From Trichocoleus sp. FACHB-40 (GTDB lineage Bacteria > Cyanobacteriota > Cyanobacteriia > Cyanobacteriales > FACHB-T130), in NCBI RefSeq assembly GCF_014695915.1, contig NZ_JACJPF010000031.1, positions 62,001 to 126,000 on the forward strand: DNA of 64,000 bases. Direction: 5' to 3'. Below are positions 45,344 to 54,804 of this stretch, one piece after another; position 1 is the first letter of the stretch; each line of letters opens with the position of its first letter. Made by a program: the position numbers and the translations under genes. A model generated the notes under the pieces. It saw only the letters and a program-made list of their open reading frames with translations. It did no database searches and had not been told where the DNA came from.

Positions 45344-45607
45344 ATGGCATTTCTCAACATAGTCAGAGAAGTCTTGACAGGTTTCGTTCAAGGGTTTCGT
45401 ATGGCTTGGTGGGTAGAAATTGCTACTACCGAGCCTCGCTGCATCTACTATTTTGGCCCTTTCGATAACTCTGCCCAAGCAGCGGCAGCCTGCCCCGGAT
45501 ATCTTGAAGATATTTACAAGGAGAAAGCTCAGGGAATCAAAGTTAAGATCAAACGCTGTAAACCAGAGGCGTTGACGATATGTGATGAAGAAAATGATAA
45601 GTTATGA
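45344..45607 (+). CDS. DUF1816 small protein
   Basis: The 87-residue product carries WWVEIATTEPRCIYYFGPF and GYLEDIYKEKAQGIKVKIKR, the DUF1816 pattern found in cyanobacteria, distantly like small phycobilisome linker modules. Function is not established. It is a single-gene unit: its stop codon lies within a hairpin that probably ends transcription. Confidence 0.85.
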   Translation: MAFLNIVREVLTGFVQGFRMAWWVEIATTEPRCIYYFGPFDNSAQAAAACPGYLEDIYKEKAQGIKVKIKRCKPEALTICDEENDKL

Positions 45608-45631
45608 GTTATTAATTGAAAACTCATAACT
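45600..45631. terminator. Hairpin overlapping the DUF1816 stop
   Basis: AGTTATGAGTT (45600-45610) pairs with AACTCATAACT (45621-45631); a further CATAACTTTT follows. It lies between convergent genes and could serve both. Confidence 0.55.
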
Positions 45632-45639
45632 CATAACTT

Positions 45640-46314
45640 TTAAAACTCGATTCCCGGTTGCGCCTTAACACCCTGTTCCCGAAACGGATGCTTAACGAGA
45701 GTCATTTCAGTTACTAAGTCAGCTCGCTCAATTAGGGCAGCTGGCGCGCCTCTGCCTGTGAGAATAACATGAGACTGGGTTGGCTTCTCTTCCAACCCCG
45801 CTAGCACTTCCTCCACACTCAAGAAGCCGAGTTTCAGCGCCACATTAATTTCATCTAACAACACTAACTTAAAGTCAGGGTTGCGGATAAAGTTTAATCC
45901 AGTTTCCCAAGCACCGTGCGCTTTCTGAATATCTCGCTCTTTGTCTTGGGTTTCCCAGGTGAAGCCTTCCCCCATTGCATGGAACTCTAGCTGATCTGAA
46001 TAGCGACTAAACACAGCCTTCTCTGCGGGTTCCCAGGCTCCTTTGATAAATTGTACAATCGCTACCCGATAGCCATGACCTAGCGATCGCAACACCATCC
46101 CCAAAGCAGCAGTAGTTTTCCCCTTACCATTCCCCGTATTGACGATTATTAAGCCTTTTTCCTGCGAGGCTTTCGCCACCCGTTGATCTTGAACTTCTTT
46201 GCGCCGCTGCATTTTCCGCTGATACTGCTCTTGAGTTAGCGATGATGCTGTACTTTCCGGCGAGTCATCAACTTCTAAGTTTTCATTCAAGTCAGTCTGG
46301 CTATCAGTTTTCAT
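45640..46314 (-). CDS. cobO: Cob(I)yrinic acid a,c-diamide adenosyltransferase
   Basis: The 224-residue CobO/BtuR-type enzyme adenosylates the corrin cobalt in cobalamin synthesis. The P-loop is NTGNGKGKTTAA, followed by IVQFIKGAW, LVLLDEINVALKLG and VILTGRGAP. An N-terminal charged extension (1-50) precedes the core. No cobalamin riboswitch was recognised in its leader. It converges with DUF1816. Confidence 0.93.
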   Translation of the reverse strand: MKTDSQTDLNENLEVDDSPESTASSLTQEQYQRKMQRRKEVQDQRVAKASQEKGLIIVNTGNGKGKTTAALGMVLRSLGHGYRVAIVQFIKGAWEPAEKAVFSRYSDQLEFHAMGEGFTWETQDKERDIQKAHGAWETGLNFIRNPDFKLVLLDEINVALKLGFLSVEEVLAGLEEKPTQSHVILTGRGAPAALIERADLVTEMTLVKHPFREQGVKAQPGIEF

Positions 46315-46691
46315 AAAACTTTTACAGAAACAACTATTACATCTTTTAAAATTTACCTTAGTTTAGCAGCTTTGTTAAAACAAAATTTATATAAACTATC
46401 TACTCTTTATGAAAACATTACTATTTTTTGATTAATTACTACTTACAATAAATTAATAAAAATTGTTTTTATTACCATAAAGTTATCAGGCTAAGCAGGA
46501 TACAGCTAAAGGAAACATTATGCTTAATGGTAACTTCTCTAGTCGGATTCTCTGAAATTCACTCAACAAATCATGAAAATCTTTCTCCTCGAAGCTTATA
46601 TCATTAATCTGTGCTTCCCTTATGAGGGGTGTTACCCCTCTTCGATAACCTTTAACTTAAGCTGAACTGATATCGGCTTAATTTAATTGAA
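46315..46691. other. Divergent spacer with a leader hairpin
   Basis: The AT-rich spacer between cobO and a kinase gene holds no coding frame. GAGGGGT (46624-46630) pairs with ACCCCTC (46634-46640) about 50 bases before the kinase start, without a T run. Confidence 0.45.
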
Positions 46692-48353
46692 GTGCATACC
46701 CGTATGATTTTAAGTTTGCCAATGAAATCTGAACAAAGCGCAAAAAAACTTAATCTAGAATCAACATTACAAGGATTAAACCTCTACGAAGCTTGTATCG
46801 AGTGTGATTGCACCACAGAAGACGTTATCAAGCTATTTGAGGAAAATCCGCTGCTACCGGGTTTAATTGTAATGGAGCGAAATCAGCTTATTGGCATGAT
46901 TTCCCGACGACGCTTTTTTGAATACATCAGCCGTCGGTACAGCTTGGAATTGGTTGCCAAACGGCCTTTGCGTGAAATTCCAGCTTTGCCTTTTAGCGAA
47001 TCGCTTTATCAAAGCCATACCCAAATTTTAGTTTTTCCCTCCTACTCTTCGATTACAGCAGCAGTGCGGGAATCTTTGAGGCGATCGCCTGAATTAATTT
47101 ATGAACCAATTATTGTACAAACCGCACCAGGTGTCTATAAACTATTGGATGTACATCAACTTTTGATGGCACAGTCAGAGTTGCATGAGATAACAATGGC
47201 AGCTTATAAGCAGATGGGAATAGCGCTGCAAGAAGCAAAAAACCAACTTTTAGCTGTTTTAGATGCCGTACCAGGATTTGTTTCTTGGATTAGTTCAGAT
47301 TTACACTATTTGGGAGTCAACCAGCATTTAGCCGAATCATTTAACTTATCCCCAGAAGAATTTATCGGTCAGAAAGTTGGATGTTTTGACAGCCGCAACC
47401 ACTTTACTGAATTGATAGAAGATTTTTTTAAATCTCCAGCCCAAACTACTTGCCAAGAAGCGATCGCACAAATTAATGGCAGCACTCGGAATTATCTAAT
47501 TGTAGCTCAAAAGTATAATCACAACCAAGCTGCTGTTACAGTAGGCATTGATATTACCCAACGTAAAATATTAGAAGAAGAACTGCGGGCATCTCTAGAG
47601 CGGGAAAAAGAACTTGGCAAACTCAAATCTCGCTTTATTTCTATGACTTCCCATGAATTCCGTACTCCCCTTAGTACCATCCTCTCTTCTGCCGAATTAT
47701 TAGAACATTACAGCCACAAATGGACTGAAGAGAAAAAAATCGTCCACTACGATCGCATTCAATCATCTGTTAATCGCATGATTAGACTGCTAGATGATGT
47801 GCTAACTATTGGGAAAGCTGAAACAGGAAGTTTATATTTCAAACCTTCGCCTGTGAATCTAGAACAATTTTGTTTAGAATTAGTAAGAGAGTTACAGCCA
47901 ACCGAAGGTAATCAGCACGGGATTAAGTTTATTAATCGCTGCCAACATACCTATTATTACCTTGATGAGAAGCTACTGCGCCATATCCTTACAAATTTGC
48001 TTTCAAACGCTATAAAATATTCGCAGGAAGGTAGCGAGGTTAAATTAGTAATCTTCCATAAAAAAGGAAGAATAATCTTTCAAATTGAAGATAAAGGCAT
48101 TGGTATTCCAGAGCAAGATCGCCAGTGCCTGTTTGAGTCATTCCATCGAGCCGCAAATGTTGGCAACATCCCCGGAACTGGACTTGGATTGGCAATTGTT
48201 AAAAAATGTGTTGAGCTGCACTCTGGAGAGATTACCGTAGACAGTCAACTGGGAGTAGGCACTAACTTTACAGTCACGCTACCAGTTAGCAGTCGGCTTT
48301 CAGCTTTTGCGCGCAAGAGTAAGTTGTCACACTATGCTAAACACAAACATTGA
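46692..48353 (+). CDS. Soluble sensor histidine kinase (CBS-like, PAS, HisKA, HATPase)
   Basis: The 553-residue kinase has an N-terminal region (about 30-165) patterned like a CBS pair (VIKLFEENPLLPGLIVME, LIGMISRRRFFEYISR), a PAS domain (about 185-290), HisKA with His321 in SHEFRTPLS, and an HATPase with LLSNAIKYS, DKGIGI and GTGLGLAIV. There is no membrane segment. The start is GTG 46692, with ATG 46704 as an alternative. A receiver-kinase gene follows 97 bases later and may be its partner. Confidence 0.9.
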   Translation: MHTRMILSLPMKSEQSAKKLNLESTLQGLNLYEACIECDCTTEDVIKLFEENPLLPGLIVMERNQLIGMISRRRFFEYISRRYSLELVAKRPLREIPALPFSESLYQSHTQILVFPSYSSITAAVRESLRRSPELIYEPIIVQTAPGVYKLLDVHQLLMAQSELHEITMAAYKQMGIALQEAKNQLLAVLDAVPGFVSWISSDLHYLGVNQHLAESFNLSPEEFIGQKVGCFDSRNHFTELIEDFFKSPAQTTCQEAIAQINGSTRNYLIVAQKYNHNQAAVTVGIDITQRKILEEELRASLEREKELGKLKSRFISMTSHEFRTPLSTILSSAELLEHYSHKWTEEKKIVHYDRIQSSVNRMIRLLDDVLTIGKAETGSLYFKPSPVNLEQFCLELVRELQPTEGNQHGIKFINRCQHTYYYLDEKLLRHILTNLLSNAIKYSQEGSEVKLVIFHKKGRIIFQIEDKGIGIPEQDRQCLFESFHRAANVGNIPGTGLGLAIVKKCVELHSGEITVDSQLGVGTNFTVTLPVSSRLSAFARKSKLSHYAKHKH

Positions 48354-48450
48354 TTCCACAGCGAAAATCATCAAAGCTACTAAAGCAATTCTCATTCATT
48401 GTAAACTGTAGCGCAGGCATCACGACGACAGGCTCTGCGGCTGTTAGGTT

Positions 48451-49548
48451 ATGACAAAAATTTTGGTAATTGAAGACGAGACATCAATCAGAGAGAACAT
48501 TCTGGAGTTGTTGAAGGCAGAGGGTTACAACGCTCTTGCTGCGGAAAATGGTCAGATAGGGTTGCAGTTGGCTACTGAACAACTCCCAGATTTGATTATC
48601 TCGGATGCGCGAATGCCAAAACTTGATGGTTATGGTGTATTGACGGCGCTACGATCTAACGCTGTGACAGCGACAATTCCCTTCATTTTTCTCACAGCCA
48701 AAGCTGCTAAAACTGATTTGCGTCAAGGGATGGAATTGGGTGCAGACGACTACCTCGCCAAGCCGTTTACTAGAGGCGAGTTATTGAGAGCGATCGCTAC
48801 ACGTTTGGAAAAACAGGCAGCAGTTAACCGACAATCGCAACAGCAACTCAATAATTTACGTACCAATATCACCCTTACCCTTCCCCACGAACTTCATACA
48901 CCCCTTAATGGAATCTTGTGCGGTTCGCAATTACTAATTGATGAAGCCAACGACCTAGAACCGCAAGAAATCCTAGAAATAGCAGGTGATATTCGTACCT
49001 CTGCGGAACGTTTATCTAAATTAGTTCAGAATTTTTTACTGTACGCTCAACTAGAACTAATTGGAACCGATCCAGAGCAAATAGAAGCGTTACGACAAAA
49101 TAGCCGTACTGATTCCGCTAAAAACGCCATAATAGACGCAGCAACTCAAAAAGCTAAGCAAGCTGGTAGAGAAATGGATTTAGTATTAGACCTGCAAGAT
49201 GCATCTGTCTCCATTTCTCAGAAAAAACTGCAAAAAATTGTTGAAGAACTGGTGGACAATGCCTGTAAGTTTTCCTCTCCCAGAAGTAAGATTCGCGTCG
49301 CTAGTAAGTATGAAAATAGCACTTTTGTGCTGTTTATAACTGACTACGGCAAGGGAATGACAGTAGAACAAATTGCGATGATGGGAGCTTATATGCGATT
49401 TGAGCGCAAACTTTCTTCGCAGCAAGGCCCCGGCTTAGGGCTGCTAATTGCTAAACACTTAATCGAACTGCACGGCGGAGAATTAGAAGTTGATAGTATT
49501 CCCCAGGAGAAAACTATCGTGCGCGTTGCTTTGCCAATAGCAAATTGA
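48451..49548 (+). CDS. Receiver-histidine kinase hybrid
   Basis: The 365-residue protein has an N-terminal receiver (Asp9-Glu10 region, phospho-acceptor Asp52, Thr82, Lys104), then a kinase with His146 in LPHELHTPLNGIL and an HATPase with VDNACKFSS, TDYGKGM and GPGLGLLIAK. The order receiver-then-kinase suggests that phosphorylation from another kinase, possibly the one just upstream, controls its activity. The reduced N and G boxes remain plausible for ATP binding. Confidence 0.9.
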   Translation: MTKILVIEDETSIRENILELLKAEGYNALAAENGQIGLQLATEQLPDLIISDARMPKLDGYGVLTALRSNAVTATIPFIFLTAKAAKTDLRQGMELGADDYLAKPFTRGELLRAIATRLEKQAAVNRQSQQQLNNLRTNITLTLPHELHTPLNGILCGSQLLIDEANDLEPQEILEIAGDIRTSAERLSKLVQNFLLYAQLELIGTDPEQIEALRQNSRTDSAKNAIIDAATQKAKQAGREMDLVLDLQDASVSISQKKLQKIVEELVDNACKFSSPRSKIRVASKYENSTFVLFITDYGKGMTVEQIAMMGAYMRFERKLSSQQGPGLGLLIAKHLIELHGGELEVDSIPQEKTIVRVALPIAN

Positions 49549-49582
49549 AAATGCTAACTTTTTAATTTACGAATTTCCGTCT

Positions 49583-49888
49583 TTAATTCTGATTCAACCA
49601 GGGAAACTGAGAAGCAACGTCATCAGGTTCTTCAATTATATCAGCCATATCCCCGTGGTAGTTCTTGTTAATGAAAGCAGCTTTGCTCTTCAAATGTTTA
49701 GGTACATAACAAAGGTTAACAGGGAGTCCGTGGAAAAGTAAAAATTCTGCCAGATGTTCGGGATGAATATATATACCCTCCTGATGCAGTCGCTGCAACA
49801 TTTCCAAAAAAGTAGGCCAACGTTGATTGGTTTGAGGCTGAGGTGATGATGTAACGCTAGATGTATTAGAGGAAATATTGTTGGTCAT
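49583..49888 (-). CDS. Hypothetical protein (101 aa)
   Basis: The product has a Ser/Thr/Asn/Gln-rich N-terminus (1-22), then WPTFLEMLQRLHQEGIYIHP and a segment EHLAEFLLFHGLPVNLCYVP. It has no signal peptide or metal site. It was not recognised. It converges with the receiver-kinase gene. TTGAGAG-type leader lacks a strong ribosome site, so the exact start is uncertain. Confidence 0.6.
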   Translation of the reverse strand: MTNNISSNTSSVTSSPQPQTNQRWPTFLEMLQRLHQEGIYIHPEHLAEFLLFHGLPVNLCYVPKHLKSKAAFINKNYHGDMADIIEEPDDVASQFPWLNQN

Positions 49889-50078
49889 AGTGTCTTGAGA
49901 GATACTTAATTTTTCTCCGGATTTAAGGCATGATAATTGCCTTTTCCTAGTCTACAAAATTTTTAGATTTAGCGAATTGCGGTGATCCCCATACTTATGC
50001 TAGATGCCATTTTCGTGAATCGCTGCTATGCCCTAAGCTGTCCTATGCCGTTTTTATGGTCTACACAACAATTGGAGT

Positions 50079-50687
50079 GTGGCAAATGCAACAAATAAGC
50101 TAAATCCAGGCAAAATTGAAATGTTAGCCCAATCATATAGCTTTAAATTTACAAATTCCATGAATTTAGGCAAAATAGCTGTCATTCAAGGTGATATTAC
50201 CCAGCAAAAGGTAGATGCGATCGCTAATGCGGCGAATACCTCTTTACTAGGTGGCGGCGGTGTCGATGGGGCAATTCATCGAGCTGCTGGGCCAGAATTG
50301 TTGGTAGAATGTCGCCAGCTCAAGGGCTGCGCCACAGGTCAGGCAAAGATTACCAAGGGTTACAATCTTCCTGCTAAATGGGTAATTCATACAGTCGGCC
50401 CAATTTGGCAGGGAGGCAACTATCAGGAGGATGAGCTTTTAGCTAGTTGTTATCGCAGTTGTCTAACTATAGCAAAGCAATACGAGATACGCAGCATCGC
50501 TTTTCCTGCTATCAGCACGGGTGTCTATGGGTTTCCGATAGAACGCGCCGCCAGAATTGCTGTGAGTGAGGTAAAAAAGTTTCTGGAGGGGAATACCTCA
50601 GTCGAACAGGTGATTTTTGTATGCTTTGGGGAATCAGCCTACAATTCTTATCGTGCTGCTATCAATGAAATTTTACAGGCAGGATAG
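50079..50687 (+). CDS. Macrodomain (ADP-ribose-binding) protein
   Basis: The core (from about residue 30) is a macrodomain with [47 protein letters not shown] and [12 protein letters not shown]. Such proteins bind or hydrolyse O-acetyl-ADP-ribose and ADP-ribosylated substrates. The frame begins at GTG 50079; the first 14-26 residues look unconserved, so ATG 50121 may be the start. A deoxyhypusine-synthase-like gene follows. Confidence 0.9.
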   Translation: MANATNKLNPGKIEMLAQSYSFKFTNSMNLGKIAVIQGDITQQKVDAIANAANTSLLGGGGVDGAIHRAAGPELLVECRQLKGCATGQAKITKGYNLPAKWVIHTVGPIWQGGNYQEDELLASCYRSCLTIAKQYEIRSIAFPAISTGVYGFPIERAARIAVSEVKKFLEGNTSVEQVIFVCFGESAYNSYRAAINEILQAG

Positions 50688-50792
50688 CGATCGCTTCTTC
50701 AATCGTCTTTACTGTTGCTACTCCAGCTGGGTATCTCCTCCACCATCGCTGGTTATATTGACAATGGCGTTCATTCTTTTGCGAGTATAAAA

Positions 50793-51986
50793 ATGTCCAA
50801 ATCGGGTAACAAAATCGCACCCGCCCCCATGCCAACGACGATTAACGTCGTGGATCTAGTTGATAATTACTTCAGTGCCTACAACTCCGCTCGTCTGCGG
50901 GAAATGTGCCACCTGTTGAGTCGCGAAGTTTTACAAGAAGGTGTCACAGTGGGAGTTAGCCTATCGGGTGCTATGACACCGACTGGGATGGGAGTAGGAA
51001 TTTTGGCACCACTGATCCGCCACGGTTTTATTGACTGGATGATCAGCACGGGTGCCAATCTTTACCACGATATGCACTTTGGTTTGGGTTTTGACCTTTA
51101 TACAGGTAATCCGTTTGTCGATGATGTGAAGCTGCGCGAGGAAGGCACCATTCGCATTTATGACATCGTTTTTGGCTACGACGTGTTGCTCGAAACCGAT
51201 GCCTTCATCCGCAAGATTCTGCAAGCCGAACCGTTTCAGAAGCGGATGGGAACTGCTGAATTTCACCACTTGCTGGGCAAATATGTCTCGGAAGTAGAAA
51301 AGCAAGTTGGGGTAAAAAATTCCAGCTTGTTAGCAACTGCTTATGAGTGCGGCGTTCCCATTTATACTTCTTCCCCCGGAGATAGTTCGATTGGGATGAA
51401 CGTCGCGGCTTTGTCGCTGGAAGGGTCAAAATTAGTAATAGATCCATCCATAGATGTGAACGAGACAGCTGCGATCGCATACTGCGCCCGTGAAAGTGGC
51501 AACCCAGATGTAGAAGGCAAAAGCGCTGCTGTCATCATTGGCGGCGGTAGCCCGAAAAACTTCCTGCTGCAAACCCAACCGCAACTTCACGAAGTCCTGG
51601 GATTAGAAGAACGAGGTCACGACTACTTCGTTCAAGTCACCGATGCTCGTCCAGATACAGGTGGTTTGTCTGGTGCTACGCCAAGCGAAGCGGTCAGTTG
51701 GGGCAAAATTGACCCGGAAGAGTTACCCAGCACAATTGTCTGTTACACCGACAGCACCATTGCCCTACCGATTATCACTGCTTATGTGATGAACCAGTGC
51801 CAGCCTCGCGCCTTGAAGCGGTTGTATGACAGGCGGGAAGAAATGTTGGATAAACTGCGTACAGATTATCTGGCGGCAAAAACCCAGCCAATTGAAGAAA
51901 TCCCGGCTGCTGTTGCTGAGAGTGCTTCTGGTGAGCAGCCTGTAGCAACTTATCCCTGCGGCAGGGTGATTCCTAATACTCAGTAG
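50793..51986 (+). CDS. Deoxyhypusine synthase family protein (homospermidine-synthase-like)
   Basis: From ATG 50793 the product has about 397 residues; the frame is open to 50715. It shows [43 protein letters not shown]-like and [11 protein letters not shown], the last carrying the Lys that forms the enzyme-imine intermediate in deoxyhypusine synthase. Bacteria lack eIF5A, so such proteins are assigned to polyamine (homospermidine) or unknown chemistry. NAD-binding is expected. A GTTCCCAG repeat follows the stop. Confidence 0.85.
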   Translation: MSKSGNKIAPAPMPTTINVVDLVDNYFSAYNSARLREMCHLLSREVLQEGVTVGVSLSGAMTPTGMGVGILAPLIRHGFIDWMISTGANLYHDMHFGLGFDLYTGNPFVDDVKLREEGTIRIYDIVFGYDVLLETDAFIRKILQAEPFQKRMGTAEFHHLLGKYVSEVEKQVGVKNSSLLATAYECGVPIYTSSPGDSSIGMNVAALSLEGSKLVIDPSIDVNETAAIAYCARESGNPDVEGKSAAVIIGGGSPKNFLLQTQPQLHEVLGLEERGHDYFVQVTDARPDTGGLSGATPSEAVSWGKIDPEELPSTIVCYTDSTIALPIITAYVMNQCQPRALKRLYDRREEMLDKLRTDYLAAKTQPIEEIPAAVAESASGEQPVATYPCGRVIPNTQ

Positions 51987-51990
51987 TATT

Positions 51991-52018
51991 TCTCGTTCCC
52001 AGTCTCTGACTGGGAATG
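51991..52018. repeat. GTTCCCAG-type hairpin repeat
   Basis: TTCCCAGTC (51996-52004) pairs with GACTGGGAA (52008-52016) around TCT, just after a stop codon between convergent genes. GCGAAGCGGCGCGTAAGCGC follows at about 52031. Confidence 0.65.
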
Positions 52019-52070
52019 CTGATTTTGTTAGCGAAGCGGCGCGTAAGCGCAGTGCCTCATATTTGCTGTC

Positions 52071-52958
52071 TTACGAGGAAGGTTGAGCGTAGGAACGAGG
52101 AAGTCTAGCAGTCACTACATACCACATATTATTTGGTAACGTCCGCTTGTGGAGAAACTTCGCTTCCAGGTCATCTTGCTGCAAAATTTGAATGTCAGAT
52201 AAGCCTTTTTCTCTCAACCATGCTTCCATCTCATTGCTATACATACCAAATAGATATGGCTCACCGATTTCACTGAGTGTATCAATGCTGGAAGCTATAC
52301 CTGGAACTAAATCGTTTTTGAAAGTCATTAGTGGTGAACAACAGTCAAAGACGAAAACTGAACCTGGTGCCATTTGCGCTTTGATGAAGTCGAGGAAATT
52401 GGAAACACTCTCTTTGGGCAAATAGTAGCTAACTCCTTGCCAGATATAAGCAGTAGGAATTGTTTTGTCAAAACCATACTGAAAAATACTGCTGAGATTG
52501 TCTTGATTGAAATCTAGAGGAATGTGTGACAACCCTTGAGGAATATTGCCTAATCTTTCAATCAAGTATCTCTTTTTATCATCAATTGTCTGCGGCAAAT
52601 CGACTTCAAAGGTGGCAATAGAATTCTCTCTCACACAAGGAAGGCGGAAAAATCTCGTGTCGTAACCTGCTCCTAGAAGGATAAGCTGTTTACATCCTGA
52701 CGCGATCGCATCTTCAATCGCTTCATCACCATGCTTCTCTCTGAGAATCGTGTACCAGTAAGCAATCTGCTGGAATTTTTCCGCATCATCTTTTGCAGAA
52801 TCAACATTCAGAGGATTCTCTTGAAGAGAGCGTACTACCGATTCATCAAAAAACCAGCCGACGTACTCATCCTTCAAAATCGCTTCGCTGTGAAACTGAT
52901 GAGCCAGCTTTAGCATGGCAGTTCCCTTATTGGTTGACTTGCCCCACTCAATGCTCAT
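52071..52958 (-). CDS. SAM-dependent methyltransferase of the leucine carboxyl methyltransferase-like family
   Basis: AGGAG shortly before ATG 52958 selects this start over the longer frame to 52994. The 295-residue product has ILLGAGYDTRFFRL, the motif-I variant of the TIGR00027/Ppm1-like family, then VDLPQTIDDKKRYL and YIWQGVSYYLPKE. These methyltransferases act on small molecules or carboxyl groups, for example in secondary metabolism. The substrate is unknown. Confidence 0.88.
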   Translation of the reverse strand: MSIEWGKSTNKGTAMLKLAHQFHSEAILKDEYVGWFFDESVVRSLQENPLNVDSAKDDAEKFQQIAYWYTILREKHGDEAIEDAIASGCKQLILLGAGYDTRFFRLPCVRENSIATFEVDLPQTIDDKKRYLIERLGNIPQGLSHIPLDFNQDNLSSIFQYGFDKTIPTAYIWQGVSYYLPKESVSNFLDFIKAQMAPGSVFVFDCCSPLMTFKNDLVPGIASSIDTLSEIGEPYLFGMYSNEMEAWLREKGLSDIQILQQDDLEAKFLHKRTLPNNMWYVVTARLPRSYAQPSS

Positions 52959-53012
52959 AAACTTCTCCTGTTTTCTCGTTACCAGGCCCAGCATGGTAAT
53001 AAGGATAATTAT

Positions 53013-53759
53013 TTAGAGTGGCTTTTGGGCAGGTACGCCCACAGGACGGGGGAATTCTCTCGGTGTAGGTGCCACTTTCCGGAGGTAGAGACAGTGGCGA
53101 ATGCTTCCACTACAAGGAGTAGTAAATTCCTCGATGGATTCAAGAATGCCGCCTAAGTTTTCTAAGGCTGGTTGTAGGGCATCGTTTTCCTCAGTTGTCC
53201 ACTGTCCGCGATAGAGGATGGCTAATCCGCCGCGTTTCAGCAATGGTAGCGCATACTCGGCACAGACAGAAGGCTCAGCTACTGCCCTGATTAGAGCGAG
53301 GTTGTAAGCATTTCGGTCAGAAGGATATTGACCAATTTCTTCAGCTCTACCAGTAATTGTATTGACATTTGCCAGACCCAGCTCTGAGGTCGCATTTTCC
53401 AGAAAGGCGATTTTTTTGCGGGTGGCATCGAGTAAGCTGACAGTGTAATTAGGGAAAGCGATCGCTATTGGAATTCCCGGAAATCCTGCCCCAGTTCCAA
53501 TATCGATTGCTTTGCCAGATGAACCAGCTATTTTTTCAGATTTCTGGCTAAAAATTCCCCGCAGAGAATCCCACAAGTGTTTTTCCCAGAACTCCTCCGG
53601 TGAGGTAATCCTGGTTAAGTTCAGTTGACGGTTCCCTGCCAAAATCAACTCATAAAGGTGCTGAAATAGCTTTTGCTGTTCACTATTAGGTTGCCAACCC
53701 AGTGTTTGCTGCCATACATCAGCCATCTCAGGCAGCATTAGCATTTCGATATCGCTCAT
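53013..53759 (-). CDS. rsmG: 16S rRNA (guanine527-N7)-methyltransferase
   Basis: The 248-residue RsmG methylates G527 of 16S rRNA. It shows NRQLNLTRITSPEEFWEKHL-type sequence, motif I AIDIGTGAGFPGIPIAI, SLLDATRKKIAFLE and LIRAVAEPSVCAEY. A polar C-terminal tail extends past the usual end. The gene lies 30 bases downstream of the ABC ATPase gene on the same strand. Confidence 0.94.
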   Translation of the reverse strand: MSDIEMLMLPEMADVWQQTLGWQPNSEQQKLFQHLYELILAGNRQLNLTRITSPEEFWEKHLWDSLRGIFSQKSEKIAGSSGKAIDIGTGAGFPGIPIAIAFPNYTVSLLDATRKKIAFLENATSELGLANVNTITGRAEEIGQYPSDRNAYNLALIRAVAEPSVCAEYALPLLKRGGLAILYRGQWTTEENDALQPALENLGGILESIEEFTTPCSGSIRHCLYLRKVAPTPREFPRPVGVPAQKPL

Positions 53760-53768
53760 TTTTTTATG

Positions 53769-53804
53769 GTCATTAGTTATTGATGCTGACTAATGACTAA
53801 TGAC
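53769..53804. repeat. GTCATTAGT/ACTAATGAC inverted repeat
   Basis: GTCATTAGT (53769-53777) can pair with either of two overlapping copies of ACTAATGAC (53789-53797 and 53796-53804). It spans the stop of the ABC ATPase gene. Confidence 0.5.
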
Positions 53805-54461
53805 TGCTTCAATTTTAGATCCTAGCGTCGCGGGGTCTACCGATTGTAATTCTCCACGATCGATTGTCCAGCATTGGTCTGCGATCGCTAATAAGTCACT
53901 TGCATCGTGAGTGACCACCAACAACGTCCAATGAGTTTTTAGTTTACCTAATAACTTCACCAGCTGAAGCCGCATTGACCAATCTAGCCCAGCTGTTGGT
54001 TCATCCAACAAAAGTAAATGTGGTTGGCGAATCAGCTGTACTGCTAGAGCAAGGCGGCGCTGCTGACCCCCACTCAAAGAATGGGGTGACGTAGAAAGCG
54101 ACAAATGATCTAAACTTACTTCACAAAGAGCTGCCTTGACTTTTTCAGCCCCCAACTCTGGATGACCCAGCCGCAGTTCCTCTAAAATCGTACCACCGCA
54201 GAAATGCCGCTCCGGAAACTGAAACACTAATCCTGCTAGCTGTTGCAGGTGTTCGGGAGTGAGTTCCTGGTCTCGCCAAAAAACACCGCCATCGGTTTTT
54301 TCTGCCAGACCTGCCAAAATTTCCAAAAATGTGCTTTTGCCAGATCCACTTGGCCCAATCACAAGACCAAGACCATTTGGCGCTAGTTCTAAATTAATGG
54401 AATTCAGGATAGCAGTTGGGGTAGCGGGGGGGTGATAAGTCAGGTTTTTGAGATAGAGCAT
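53790..54461 (-). CDS. ABC transporter ATP-binding protein, ECF-type
   Basis: From Met12 of the open frame (ATG 54461) the product has 223 residues. It shows Walker A GPSGSGKST, FQFPERHFCGGTI as Q-loop region, signature SLSGGQQRRLALA, Walker B LLLLDEPTAGLD and VTHD. The FPE after the Q loop is typical of energy-coupling-factor and cobalt-type transporters. No transmembrane subunit is next to it, so its partner must be elsewhere. Confidence 0.88.
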   Translation of the reverse strand: MLYLKNLTYHPPATPTAILNSINLELAPNGLGLVIGPSGSGKSTFLEILAGLAEKTDGGVFWRDQELTPEHLQQLAGLVFQFPERHFCGGTILEELRLGHPELGAEKVKAALCEVSLDHLSLSTSPHSLSGGQQRRLALAVQLIRQPHLLLLDEPTAGLDWSMRLQLVKLLGKLKTHWTLLVVTHDASDLLAIADQCWTIDRGELQSVDPATLGSKIEAVISH

Positions 54462-54494
54462 CAATTCTGGGAGTAGAAAAGAAAAAATTGCCAA

Positions 54495-54804
54495 ACTTGT
54501 AAGGGCATCATCCTAAGCGAATTAGCCTGCTTTAATTTTTACTTAAAATAAGTGGGAATCAAAAAACTGCATCTAGAAACCTGTTTTTCGGACAACGGAT
54601 TGCCACTGACAAACAAACTAACCGAATTTTTCTGGAACCTGAAATTATTAATAGCGTCAAACTGTTGGATCGCTCTTTTTGTTAAGGGGTGACTAATTAT
54701 ACACTGGTTGTCTCAGAATGTTCAGCCCTCACAGCAGCGTATCTTACGGTGTTGTTAGATAGCATTGAAAATTAGAGACAGCATTCACTCAAGCTAATGG
54801 TTTA
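54495..54804. other. Divergent spacer without a recognised feature
   Basis: About 310 bases separate the ABC ATPase and TPR genes. No coding frame, strong hairpin or HIP1 cluster was found; promoters for both genes are expected. Confidence 0.4.

Noticed and set aside
46315-46691. Cobalamin riboswitch in the cobO leader
   Set aside because: No conserved B12-box-like or junction motif was seen, and the spacer is AT-rich with only one small hairpin on the other strand's side.
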